From Verrucolacustris abundans (GTDB taxonomy: Bacteria > Verrucomicrobiota > Verrucomicrobiia > Methylacidiphilales > Verrucolacustridaceae), in assembly GCA_965194535.1 (NCBI GenBank), contig OZ239145.1:1860001-1924000 (forward strand): a DNA stretch of 64,000 nt, read 5' to 3'. Below the pieces are notes generated by a model. That model did no database searches. It was not told the origin of the DNA and saw only the letters and a program-made list of their open reading frames with translations. Both the position numbers and the translations under genes were made by a program. Shown piece by piece: positions 35,165 through 43,152 of this stretch. Every line of letters starts with the position of its first letter. Positions within the stretch are counted from its first letter, which is position 1.

Positions 35165-35971
35165 ATGAGTTCCCCCCAACGGATCGACGACCTCTTTGCC
35201 CGTCTCAAAAAAGAGAAGCGCAAAGCCCTTGTCGCTTACCTCGTAGCCGGTGATCCCGATCTCGCCACTACCGCACGTCTTGTCCCTGCCCTCGTTGATG
35301 CAGGAGCCGATATCATCGAACTTGGCATTCCCTTCTCCGATCCCCTTGCCGACGGCATCGTGAATCAACTTGGATGCCAGCGCGCAATCGAGTCAGGCAC
35401 TACATTGCCCAAAGTTCTTCAACTCATCGCCCAGCTACGAAGAGAAAAGTGTTATGTCCCCCTCGTGCTTTTCACCTACTACAATCCCGTTTTCGCGTAT
35501 GGGCGGGAAAAGTTTGAGTCGGATGCCGTCCAAGCGGGGGCGGATGGCCTCCTCCTCCTCGACCTCCCGCCCGAGGAGGCCGCACGCGACCTCCCACCCG
35601 GGGGCGACTTGCGTCGCATCGTTCTGGTTGCCCCCACCACACCCGAAGCCCGTGTTCGTTCGCTCGTCTCCACCGCTTCTGGCTTCGTCTACTATGTTTC
35701 CCGCGAAGGTGTGACCGGAATGCAGCAAAACCTACCGACCACCCTCGGGGAGAAAGTTTCCTTCCTCAAAAAATCGACCTCCCTTCCCGTCTGTGTTGGC
35801 TTTGGCATCTCCACACCCGAACAAGCTGGCCAGGTCGCCTCCCTGGCCGACGGCGTTGTTGTCGGCAGTGCCATCGTCGATCGAATCGCCAAACTCGGCC
35901 GCTCCCCTCAGCTCATCCCGGAAATCACCGCCTTTCTCCGACCGATCGCTCAGGCCGTTCACGCCGCGTGA
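35165..35971 (+). CDS. trpA: Tryptophan synthase alpha chain
   Basis: The 268-residue TIM-barrel enzyme cleaves indole-3-glycerol phosphate to indole for the beta subunit. ELGIPFSDPLADG carries the catalytic Glu and Asp, LFTYYNPVFAYG, GLLLLDLPPEE and CVGFGISTPEQA complete the family pattern. The ATG at 35165 is preferred to an in-frame codon at 35135. No trpB is nearby. The stop overlaps the GTG of ruvX by 4 bp (GTGA), so they are coupled. Confidence 0.93.
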   Translation: MSSPQRIDDLFARLKKEKRKALVAYLVAGDPDLATTARLVPALVDAGADIIELGIPFSDPLADGIVNQLGCQRAIESGTTLPKVLQLIAQLRREKCYVPLVLFTYYNPVFAYGREKFESDAVQAGADGLLLLDLPPEEAARDLPPGGDLRRIVLVAPTTPEARVRSLVSTASGFVYYVSREGVTGMQQNLPTTLGEKVSFLKKSTSLPVCVGFGISTPEQAGQVASLADGVVVGSAIVDRIAKLGRSPQLIPEITAFLRPIAQAVHAA

Positions 35972-36390
35972 GCCGTCTCTTGGGCATCGACTTCGGTACG
36001 GTCCGAATCGGACTGTCCCTCTCCGACCCAATAGGAATTCTCGCCACCCCCCTCCCTTTTTTAGATAACAACTCCCCCTCACAGGTCATATCCGCCATGA
36101 CTGCGTTAATCGAGACCCACCAGATTACAGGTCTAGTTATCGGAATGCCCCGAAATATGGACGGCACATACGGACCTTCTGCCCAAAAAGTCAGGGATTT
36201 TATCGCTCAAATACAGAAGTCCATTTCTCTTCCTATCACCCCTATTGATGAGCGACTCACCACCGCCCAAGCCTCTAAACAGCTCTCTGGTATAGGTTTG
36301 AATCAGAAGCAGTTACGTAAAAAAGTCGATAGCTCCTCTGCCTGTCTTATTCTCCAACAATACCTTGACCGAAACACCCCCCTTCTCTAG
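35968..36390 (+). CDS. ruvX: RuvX/YqgF RNase H-fold nuclease
   Basis: The 140-residue protein starts at GTG with LLGIDFGTVRIGLSLSD (first catalytic Asp), then GLVIGMPRNMDG (YqgF motif) and PIDERLTTAQASKQL, ending in a C-terminal SSACLILQQYLD with the final Asp. YqgF-type proteins act in pre-16S rRNA 5'-end maturation and in related nucleic-acid resolution. It is translationally coupled to trpA. Confidence 0.93.
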   Translation: MSRLLGIDFGTVRIGLSLSDPIGILATPLPFLDNNSPSQVISAMTALIETHQITGLVIGMPRNMDGTYGPSAQKVRDFIAQIQKSISLPITPIDERLTTAQASKQLSGIGLNQKQLRKKVDSSSACLILQQYLDRNTPLL

Positions 36391-36399
36391 TCAAGAAGT

Positions 36400-37188
36400 G
36401 TGCACCTCAGAGCTAAAATCGTGAAGCCCAGCCGTACTGCGGGCAAAACTCACTGCTTATTCGCCATTTTATTCGCAATCGTTTCCCCTCTCTTTGCTCA
36501 AATGGAGCAGAGCAGCTCGGCTTCCATCCCCAAAGAAGTCCTGACCGCCACAAACGCCCCAGCCCGGCTCTCCCCCATGGCCGATACCGACACTGGTGAC
36601 GCCGTTTCCAAAATCTTCGTCGAAGACCGGATCACCCTCGAATTTATGGCAGGCGCCCTGTTCTCTCCCTGCGGTCTTGGTCCAACCGCTCCTGTTTTCA
36701 ACTACCAACAGAACAACATCCGCCTCGGTTGGATGCTCGACTCCCCCAACTCTTGGGGCCCTTGCGCTGATATCGATAGTCCCCTCCGAGGAAATTTTGA
36801 AGGCATCTTCGAAACCACAGGCTCCTACATCTGGCACAGCTTTGGAACCTACATGGTCGGAATCACAGGACTCGTCCGCTACAACTTCGTTCAGCCCAAT
36901 TGGATCGTGGTTCCTTACGTTCAGGGCGGCGCTGGTATCGTCTACACGAACGCCAGAAACTGGTCGAACCAAGATGCCATTGGGGGCAATTGGGAGTTCA
37001 CCCCGCAATTCTCAGGCGGTCTGAAATTCCTTATCGACGACAACTTTAGCTTCAATATCGAGGGCGCTTTCCAACACATCTCGAACGCCAACACCTCAGC
37101 CCGCAATGAAGGGGTGAACGCGTACGGTGGTTTTGCTGGCTTCACCTACTACTTCGACGATCTCTGGCTCCAAGACGGCAAGCATTGA
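36400..37188 (+). CDS. PagL-like outer-membrane lipid A deacylase
   Basis: The protein of about 260 residues has a signal peptide (LFAILFAIVSPLFAQ) and a beta-barrel ending FTYYF near the C-terminus. The segment FNIEGAFQHISNANTSARN followed by GVNAYGGFAGF carries the His-x-Ser-N-A active-site signature of PagL-type lipid A 3-O-deacylases, with Asn/Glu nearby. It would trim lipid A acyl chains in the outer membrane. The start is GTG at 36400 or, giving a better signal peptide, GTG at 36421. It is 9 bases after ruvX. Confidence 0.75.
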   Translation: MHLRAKIVKPSRTAGKTHCLFAILFAIVSPLFAQMEQSSSASIPKEVLTATNAPARLSPMADTDTGDAVSKIFVEDRITLEFMAGALFSPCGLGPTAPVFNYQQNNIRLGWMLDSPNSWGPCADIDSPLRGNFEGIFETTGSYIWHSFGTYMVGITGLVRYNFVQPNWIVVPYVQGGAGIVYTNARNWSNQDAIGGNWEFTPQFSGGLKFLIDDNFSFNIEGAFQHISNANTSARNEGVNAYGGFAGFTYYFDDLWLQDGKH

Positions 37189-37195
37189 TCCCTGG

Positions 37196-37942
37196 ATGAA
37201 GACGGTTCCGCACCGTCTCCTTCTCGCCTACCGCGGAGAAGACTTCTTCGGTTGGCAACGCCAAGATCCCGATCCCACTGTCCAACTCGCACTCGAGAAA
37301 GCCCTTCAGAAAATCTTTAACCGCCCAGTCGCCGTTGCAGGATCCGGCCGAACCGATCGGGGCGTTCATGCCCTCGGCCAAGTTGCCTCCTGCGAAATCC
37401 CACCCCTGCATCCTCCCGCCACTCTGGCGAAAGCCCTCAACTTTCATCTTCCTGCAGGGGTCCGAGTTCTCTCCGTCCGACGTGAGAAACCGGGCTTTCA
37501 CGCCCGCTTCTCTGCCAAAGGAAAATCCTACCTATACCGAATCGCCAACACCGATCCTCTTCACCCGCTGGAAATCGGTCGGGCTTGGCACGTTCCCCGC
37601 CCGCTCGATCTCCCCTCGCTGCGCAAGGCCGCCAAGATACTAACTGGGAAACACGACTTCGCCGCGTTCACCTCCAACCCGGGGTACGAGCGAAAATCCA
37701 CCATTCGCAATATTCGCTCCATTCGGATCGTCAAAAAGAAGAGTGGCGTTTTGGAGCTGACCTTCGAGGGGGACGGTTTTCTTTATCGGATGGTTCGGAA
37801 TCTAGTGGGAGCCCTCGTCAAGGTCGGCCAAGGCAGACTCACCCCCATCGAACTCAAAAAGATTCTCCACTCCCGCTCCCGCTCGACTGCCCCGCCGACC
37901 GCACCCGCTGAAGGCTTGTACCTTTTAAACGTTAGATACTAA
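37196..37942 (+). CDS. truA: tRNA pseudouridine synthase A
   Basis: The 248-residue enzyme makes pseudouridine at tRNA positions 38-40. Catalytic Asp is in GSGRTDRGVHALGQV, with AYRGEDFFGWQRQ at the N-terminus and FLYRMVRNLVGALVKVG near the C-terminus. The ATG at 37196 matches the family start and lies 7 bases after the preceding stop. The last 36 bases, encoding AEGLYLLNVRY, are echoed at 37988-38023. Confidence 0.93.
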   Translation: MKTVPHRLLLAYRGEDFFGWQRQDPDPTVQLALEKALQKIFNRPVAVAGSGRTDRGVHALGQVASCEIPPLHPPATLAKALNFHLPAGVRVLSVRREKPGFHARFSAKGKSYLYRIANTDPLHPLEIGRAWHVPRPLDLPSLRKAAKILTGKHDFAAFTSNPGYERKSTIRNIRSIRIVKKKSGVLELTFEGDGFLYRMVRNLVGALVKVGQGRLTPIELKKILHSRSRSTAPPTAPAEGLYLLNVRY

Positions 37943-37987
37943 ATTCTCGGCACTCCGAAGTCCCATAACCGCGGGAGGAAGTAGGGC

Positions 37988-38023
37988 GCTGAAGGCCTAT
38001 ACCTACTAAGTGTAAGATACTAA
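37988..38023 (+). pseudogene. Remnant of a second truA 3' end
   Basis: The 12 codons read A-E-G-L-Y-L-L-S-V-R-Y-stop, matching the truA C-terminus (A-E-G-L-Y-L-L-N-V-R-Y-stop at 37907-37942) except for one residue, with several synonymous differences. An in-frame TAG two codons upstream shows no longer reading frame. It overlaps the last codon of the doc gene on the other strand. It is either a decayed duplication or the tail of an original truA displaced by an incoming copy; the synonymous divergence favours separate histories. Confidence 0.55.
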
Positions 38024-38415
38024 GCCAACACCTTCGCTAATCTCTTCGTCGTCTCCTCTCGGTCGATCCGACTTGCCGCTACATCAAGAACAAGCTGTTC
38101 CCAAATATCCGCATCCAACTTTTCTTGGTTCAAGTATCCATTTTCAGATAGGAAAACTAGGCAGGTGGCCAGTGCCGTACGTTTGTTGCCATCAATGAAG
38201 GGATGATTCCGACACAGGTAGAACAGATATGCTGCGGCTACCTCCACAGGTTCACTGAACATCGGTTTTCCCATCATGGTGGCTTGTGGCGCAGCTACTG
38301 CCGAATCCAAGAGGCCTTCGTCCCGAATTCCCGCCGACCCCCCGTGCGCCTGCAATACTTCGCGGTGAATGGCTTTCACCGCCTCAACCGTGGGATGGAG
38401 AAGATCCTTTTTCAA
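38020..38415 (-). CDS. doc: Doc/Fic-type toxin
   Basis: The 131-residue protein carries the Fic-fold Doc motif HPFIDGNKRTA (71-81) and a DEGLLDSAV segment near residue 32, as in Phd-Doc toxins that phosphorylate elongation factor Tu. Its ATG overlaps the antitoxin gene by 4 bp (minus strand), giving the usual antitoxin-first order. The partner here is an AbrB-type rather than a Phd-type protein. Confidence 0.87.
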   Translation of the reverse strand: MKKDLLHPTVEAVKAIHREVLQAHGGSAGIRDEGLLDSAVAAPQATMMGKPMFSEPVEVAAAYLFYLCRNHPFIDGNKRTALATCLVFLSENGYLNQEKLDADIWEQLVLDVAASRIDREETTKRLAKVLA

Positions 38416-38639
38416 GAGAGCCGACGGAAAAGCTCCTCATTCTTCCCGATGATACGCTTAGCCGACTTAGCAGCCTGTTCAGGGTCGATGAGAGGCCTGG
38501 TCGGCGTCAAAATGATCGATCCTCCATCATGACAAGTCACACTCACCTCATCCCCTACCTTCAGATGGGCCAGCTCCATCAATGCAGAATCAAAAATGAT
38601 GCCCTGAGAATTTCCAATTTTCGTAATCGCCTTGATCAT
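38412..38639 (-). CDS. AbrB/MazE-type antitoxin
   Basis: The 75-residue protein has a swapped-hairpin AbrB DNA-binding domain (MIKAITKIGNSQGIIFDSAL and LKVGDEVSVTCHDGGSIILT) and a charged C-terminal tail (RIIGKNEELFRRLS) that probably binds the toxin. It would neutralise Doc and autoregulate the pair. It starts the two-gene minus-strand unit; the short AT-rich TAATACTATGTTTTACAG just upstream is a plausible promoter region. Confidence 0.82.
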   Translation of the reverse strand: MIKAITKIGNSQGIIFDSALMELAHLKVGDEVSVTCHDGGSIILTPTRPLIDPEQAAKSAKRIIGKNEELFRRLS

Positions 38640-38705
38640 CCTGTAATACTATGTTTTACAGCTCATTTGTCAAAGCTGTTTCGCCCTCTTCGGGGCCGGC
38701 TCGTC

Positions 38706-38921
38706 CTAATTCTTGCCTGCTGCCGTTGATATCTGTTCGATTTTCGGCGATGTGTAGGAGTAGTTTTCCGCTTTCTTCATCCAGGTCCAACCTGCGACTC
38801 CCAAAAGGAGGGCTATGAGAAGGAAAAATACTGCCCGGACTTCAAGCAACCTTCCACTTGGGACTCCCGAGCCCTTGTGTCTGACTGTTCTCGACCCAAA
38901 GAAAAATTTAATAAATTCCAT
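38706..38921 (-). CDS. Small single-pass membrane protein, function unknown
   Basis: The 71-residue product has one hydrophobic segment (about residues 29-46, VFFLLIALLLGVAGWTWM) with a basic N-terminal side and a short polar tail. No Shine-Dalgarno sequence is evident and no family is recognised. It lies alone between the TA pair and the RAYT gene; coding status is uncertain. Confidence 0.35.
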   Translation of the reverse strand: MEFIKFFFGSRTVRHKGSGVPSGRLLEVRAVFFLLIALLLGVAGWTWMKKAENYSYTSPKIEQISTAAGKN

Positions 38922-39017
38922 TATCTAAATTTGGTTATCTCGAAACCATCTCTCAACCCCTTTATTGTGATTTTTTTGTGACAATTTATCGAGATTAGGG
39001 ATTGGGAAATTCAGGGG

Positions 39018-39611
39018 TTAAAGGTTGCTTGGTTTATAAAGAGGGAGACCTCGGGTCAGTGCTTCACGAACTTTGGCTTCTTCGACTGGATTTCCGCCAC
39101 GTCTTAGAAACTCCTCCCATTTTTCAGGTTTTGCCAACGGCCATTCGTCGATTGCGATCGAAAGTCCGTTTTTTTGTCCTGCGCTGGACCAGTCCCAGCT
39201 GAAGGGCGATTCCGTCAGCCCTGCTCGGACTGGGTTGCGTTCGATGTAACGGGCAACGATCCAGAAAACCTGGTTGGGTTTGACTCGATGGCAACGATAA
39301 CGGCTCTGATAAACAGCTCCTTTGCCGACACTGTCCGCTCTCTTTCTCCAGCGGATTGCGTGAGTGGCGCCGAGCCACTGCATCGCTTTGGTGAAAGTCG
39401 GCCCAGATGGAGAACTTGCGAGCATATGCCAATGATTTGGCATCACACAAAAGGCATGGATCTTAAGCGGAAATATTTCTAGAGCTTCGCGCAGGGTCTT
39501 TACCCACAGGTCAAAATCCGCAGGGGTCTGAAATAAAACCCTCTTTTCCGTTGCCCGATTGCAGACGTGATAATACGCCCCCGGAAGAATGCATCTGCGC
39601 TTTCTCGCCAT
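39018..39611 (-). mobile_element. REP-associated tyrosine transposase (RAYT, Y1/HUH family)
   Basis: The 197-residue protein starts with MARKRRCILPGAYYHVCNRA and has the HUH motif in VMPNHWHML (His60, His62), a catalytic Tyr in RYIERNPVRAG (Tyr122) and a W-S-S segment, typical of TnpA-REP proteins. These single-copy relatives of IS200 transposases process REP hairpins and are usually immobile. The four-copy repeat just upstream (39716-39909) is the likely associated element; no IS ends flank it otherwise. Confidence 0.87.
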
Positions 39612-39715
39612 AACTAATTAAACTGCGAAAATCATCAAAGGATGCGGTCATTTCAAACTTTTTTTGTACCTCCAAAAATCAGCCTCTTAAATTGCTATTC
39701 GCCAATTACTTATAT

Positions 39716-39909
39716 GGGGTCAGAGGTGTTGCAAATTGTTGATTTCCAGTGATTTAAAAGGCGGTTTTTAAATTGTGGGGTCAGAGGTCTATTTTGAAAA
39801 CCAGGCATATAAGGACATGACTTACATGGGGTTATGCGGGGTCAGAGGCCGTGTAATTCATTGAAGCACAGATGCTTGGAAGGGTGTTTTTAGAATTGGG
39901 GGTCAGAGG
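39716..39909. repeat. Four GGGGTCAGAGG repeats at an exact 61-bp period
   Basis: The 11-mer starts at 39716, 39777, 39838 and 39899, exactly 61 bp apart. The 50-bp intervals differ, although intervals 1 and 3 end in similar TTTTTARAATTG sequence. The array fills the 547-bp region between the RAYT start (39611) and the TonB-receptor start (40159), which otherwise shows no gene. GGGGTCAGA is the kind of core that RAYT proteins are associated with. A decayed 61-bp tandem repeat is the simplest reading. Confidence 0.75.
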
Positions 39910-40158
39910 TGGTGGTATGATGTGGTGGGTTGCTGGTGCAAGTTATGAGTTATGAGGGGATGTTGGGGGTTTGCTGACAGATTGTTGTATTGACGCGAGG
40001 TTGTGCCTACCGCTGGTAGTAGCCCGAATCAGAATTGGGGAGTGGAGAAGTTTAAACAGATCACCATTAGTCTCAGACCTGTCTGGAATCTTGGGGTGAA
40101 GATTTCCAAGTCGTTTGTGTCGTGCATCAAAGGAAGTTTTTATTCTCCTCTCGGGTCA

Positions 40159-43152
40159 ATGAGTAGCAGCGCCATCAAACTTATATTTCTTAGCCTCACT
40201 TTATGCGCCTCTGCCTTCAGCCAGCAGTTCGGCGGGATTCGGGGACAAGTGGTTGATTCCGACTTTGGTCAACCAATCGCGAAAGCGATGGTTACTCTTA
40301 GCGATACTCCTTTTGGAACCTTAACTGACGATCAGGGAAATTTTACGATTAGTGGTATTCCCCCTGGTGTTTATACCCTGAGCACTCGGAGTGGCGGTTA
40401 CTTGCCCAAATTGGTGCCCAGTGTGGCAGTTTCATCTGGTTCGTTTAACGACATACGTATTGAGACAATTGCCGAGGTCGAAGAGATGGAGGAGTTGGTT
40501 GTGCCCGGTGAGCTGGATAAGAGCTCGGAAGTCGGCCTTTTGGCGGAGCGACAAAACGCGGCTGCAGTCATGGATGTTATGGGCGCAGACCTCATTTCTC
40601 GGTTGGGCGCAGCCACAGCTGGGGATGCGCTAAAATCGATGGTCGGTACTTCTGTCGTCGATGGTAAATATGTGGTCGTCCGTGGTCTATCCGACCGATA
40701 TGTGAACACCCTTCTTAATGGGGGTCGCCTGCCCTCTACTGATCCCGACAAGCGAGCCATCAATGTGGATCTTTTCCCGGGCCCCACGCTTGAGAGCCTG
40801 AATACCACAAAAACATTCACTCCCGATCAACCCGGGGACTTCACAGGAGGAAGCGTAGACATTCGTACCAAAACATTCCCCGAGAAACCCAGCTTCGGGG
40901 CTAGCACTAAAGTAGAGTACAATTCACAAGCCACTTTCAATCCGAACTTTCTTACCTACCAAGGCGGGGGGACCGGACCTTTTGGCTTTCAGGCGAACAA
41001 ACGATCTATTCCCGATGCAGTACTCAATGCACCCATTCTAAGCACGCCTGCCGCAACTGCACCCCAGACTTTGGATATTAATAATCCCGGCGACACCGAA
41101 AAAGCGGAGGAAATTAACGGCCTGCAGCGCCAACTAACACCTGTTGTTGGCCTCAAAACAAAATCGGTCGGGCCGAACACCAGCGTCAATTTGCAAGGGG
41201 GAGACTCTGTTGAATTAGGGGAAGATGAAATTTTTGGAGTTTTCGGTGCCTTCAGCCAGCGCAACGACTATAGCGTGCTAGGAAATGCGAGTCGTACTCC
41301 CGCTTTTATCGTGGAAAACCTACCAGATGGAAGCAGGGTTTTGGTTCCTGATGCAGAGACCACTGAAAGCCGCGGCACGCAAGACAACCTCTGGGGTACG
41401 CTGGTCAACATGGCGTACCAACCCGCAGCCGAGCAAAAAGTTGCGGTGAATTTTATTTTTAACCAGCAGGCCAGTGACATTGCAGACTACCAGCAGGATA
41501 CCACATCTGTCCCAGGAGCCATTGGCCAGTACCAGGTCATTAATTACAGCCAGCGCACCCTAGCCTTTCTTCAATTCAACGGGAATCATGTGATCGACCC
41601 CCTCGGCTCAATGCAGGTGGATTGGGTAGGAGGCGTGGGGCAATCCACGCTGGATGAACCCGACCAGAGAGTTTTTATGAACCTGTATAACCAGACCACG
41701 GGTGTCTATCAGGAATTGGGTCAGGGCTCTTACTCCCCCTCTGGCACAACACAACCACTTCAACGTTTCCAAAGAAACTTAACGGAGGGAGATTACAATT
41801 TCCTAGCTAATCTCGGGATTCCCCTTTTTCAAGATGATAAAGCGAACCCCAGCAAGTTTAAGACTGGTTTTTATATCGATACGTCCCAGCGCTCCTACAC
41901 CCAAGGATCTTTCGCCTACACCTACGGTGAGGCGGGTGCGCCAGACTATCAAACCTTCGGCGGGCCCAACGACCCCGCAAATGGCAACAATTGGTCTGAT
42001 GTTTTTTTGGATGAGAATCGTTCTGGCCTGATCAACGAAGCTGGTCAGCTTGGGAACGATCGTCCTATGAGTTGGACTCTCGGTAATTTCAGCGGACTCA
42101 GCGGAAATTTTTACAATGCTTACCAACAGGTCATTGCCTCCTATGCGATGACCGAGTTTCAGCTTTTTCCTCAGCTCACCCTTGTGGGAGGAGCACGTTT
42201 TGAAAATACTGATTTGCAAGTTCAAGGTGCGAACAATTTGCCGTCACTCTTTTTTCCTGATCCTAATTTTAGTGGGGGTACTGGCAGCGGGCGGGCAAAG
42301 ATTCAACAGCTTGATCTCTTGCCATCCGTTGGTGCCACCTTTCAAGCCATGCAAAACGTCAACTTGCGCTTCGCTTGGTCTCAAACGATCGCCCGGCCTT
42401 CTTTCAAGGAACTCGGCCCTGTTGTAACGCAAGATTTTGCTGATTCTGCTATTTTTGTGGGCAACCCAGCCCTCCAATTGTCCTCAGTGAATAACTACGA
42501 TTTTCGAGCTGAATATTTTCCGAGGGCGGGCGAGGTGGTTGCCGTCAGCCTTTTTTATAAGCTGATTGACAAACCGATCGAACAAGCCCGCACCAGTATC
42601 GGCTCAGATGGCGGCACCGAGTTTTTTAAGTACATCAACAATCCATCAGGAAGTCTTTATGGGGTGGAAGTTGAGTTTCGCAAAAGGCTTGATCAGGTCT
42701 CTTCTTGGCTCAAAAACTTCACCGTTAATTTTAACTATACGTACACTCAATCCGAGGTAGCTCTCACCCAGAGCCAAATTAATCAGAATCAGGAGGTTGG
42801 TATTACGGAGACTACACGCCCCTTGCAAGGGCAACCGATTTACATTTGCAATGCGGGACTTAGCTATGATGATCAGGAGCGTGGTTTTTATGCTGGTCTC
42901 TTTTATAATGTGACAGGGGAGTTCCTCTATGCCGCAGGCAACCAGGTGCCTGATATCTATGAGCAGCCTGCCCCTTCTTTAGACTTTAACATTACCCAAC
43001 GATTCGCAGACCAGTGGTCACTTACCTTCCGAGGCAAGAATCTACTCAACCCTGTCTTTCAGCAGACCCAAACGTACCAAGGCGTCCAGTATACGTACTT
43101 CCAGTACACCAAAGGTTGGGACATGAGTTGTACGGTCAACTACAGCTTTTAG
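40159..43152 (+). CDS. TonB-dependent outer-membrane receptor
   Basis: The 997-residue protein has a signal peptide (LIFLSLTLCASAFS), a carboxypeptidase-regulatory-like domain (about 24-105, GQVVDSDFGQPIAKAMVTLS to GGYL), a plug (YVVVRGLSDRYVNTLLNG) and a 22-strand-type barrel ending YTKGWDMSCTVNYSF with a terminal Phe. It imports a ligand using TonB energy; a cognate TonB operon is 16 kb downstream. The ATG at 40159 is chosen because the frame's earlier codons (from 40003) precede the signal peptide with no export logic. Ligand unknown. Its 3' end overlaps the convergent lipoprotein gene by 4 bp. Confidence 0.9.
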   Translation: MSSSAIKLIFLSLTLCASAFSQQFGGIRGQVVDSDFGQPIAKAMVTLSDTPFGTLTDDQGNFTISGIPPGVYTLSTRSGGYLPKLVPSVAVSSGSFNDIRIETIAEVEEMEELVVPGELDKSSEVGLLAERQNAAAVMDVMGADLISRLGAATAGDALKSMVGTSVVDGKYVVVRGLSDRYVNTLLNGGRLPSTDPDKRAINVDLFPGPTLESLNTTKTFTPDQPGDFTGGSVDIRTKTFPEKPSFGASTKVEYNSQATFNPNFLTYQGGGTGPFGFQANKRSIPDAVLNAPILSTPAATAPQTLDINNPGDTEKAEEINGLQRQLTPVVGLKTKSVGPNTSVNLQGGDSVELGEDEIFGVFGAFSQRNDYSVLGNASRTPAFIVENLPDGSRVLVPDAETTESRGTQDNLWGTLVNMAYQPAAEQKVAVNFIFNQQASDIADYQQDTTSVPGAIGQYQVINYSQRTLAFLQFNGNHVIDPLGSMQVDWVGGVGQSTLDEPDQRVFMNLYNQTTGVYQELGQGSYSPSGTTQPLQRFQRNLTEGDYNFLANLGIPLFQDDKANPSKFKTGFYIDTSQRSYTQGSFAYTYGEAGAPDYQTFGGPNDPANGNNWSDVFLDENRSGLINEAGQLGNDRPMSWTLGNFSGLSGNFYNAYQQVIASYAMTEFQLFPQLTLVGGARFENTDLQVQGANNLPSLFFPDPNFSGGTGSGRAKIQQLDLLPSVGATFQAMQNVNLRFAWSQTIARPSFKELGPVVTQDFADSAIFVGNPALQLSSVNNYDFRAEYFPRAGEVVAVSLFYKLIDKPIEQARTSIGSDGGTEFFKYINNPSGSLYGVEVEFRKRLDQVSSWLKNFTVNFNYTYTQSEVALTQSQINQNQEVGITETTRPLQGQPIYICNAGLSYDDQERGFYAGLFYNVTGEFLYAAGNQVPDIYEQPAPSLDFNITQRFADQWSLTFRGKNLLNPVFQQTQTYQGVQYTYFQYTKGWDMSCTVNYSF

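Noticed and set aside
39716..39909. Possible CRISPR-like array from regularly spaced repeats
   Set aside because: The repeat is only 11 bp, the intervals are 50 bp and partly similar, and there are no cas genes in the window.
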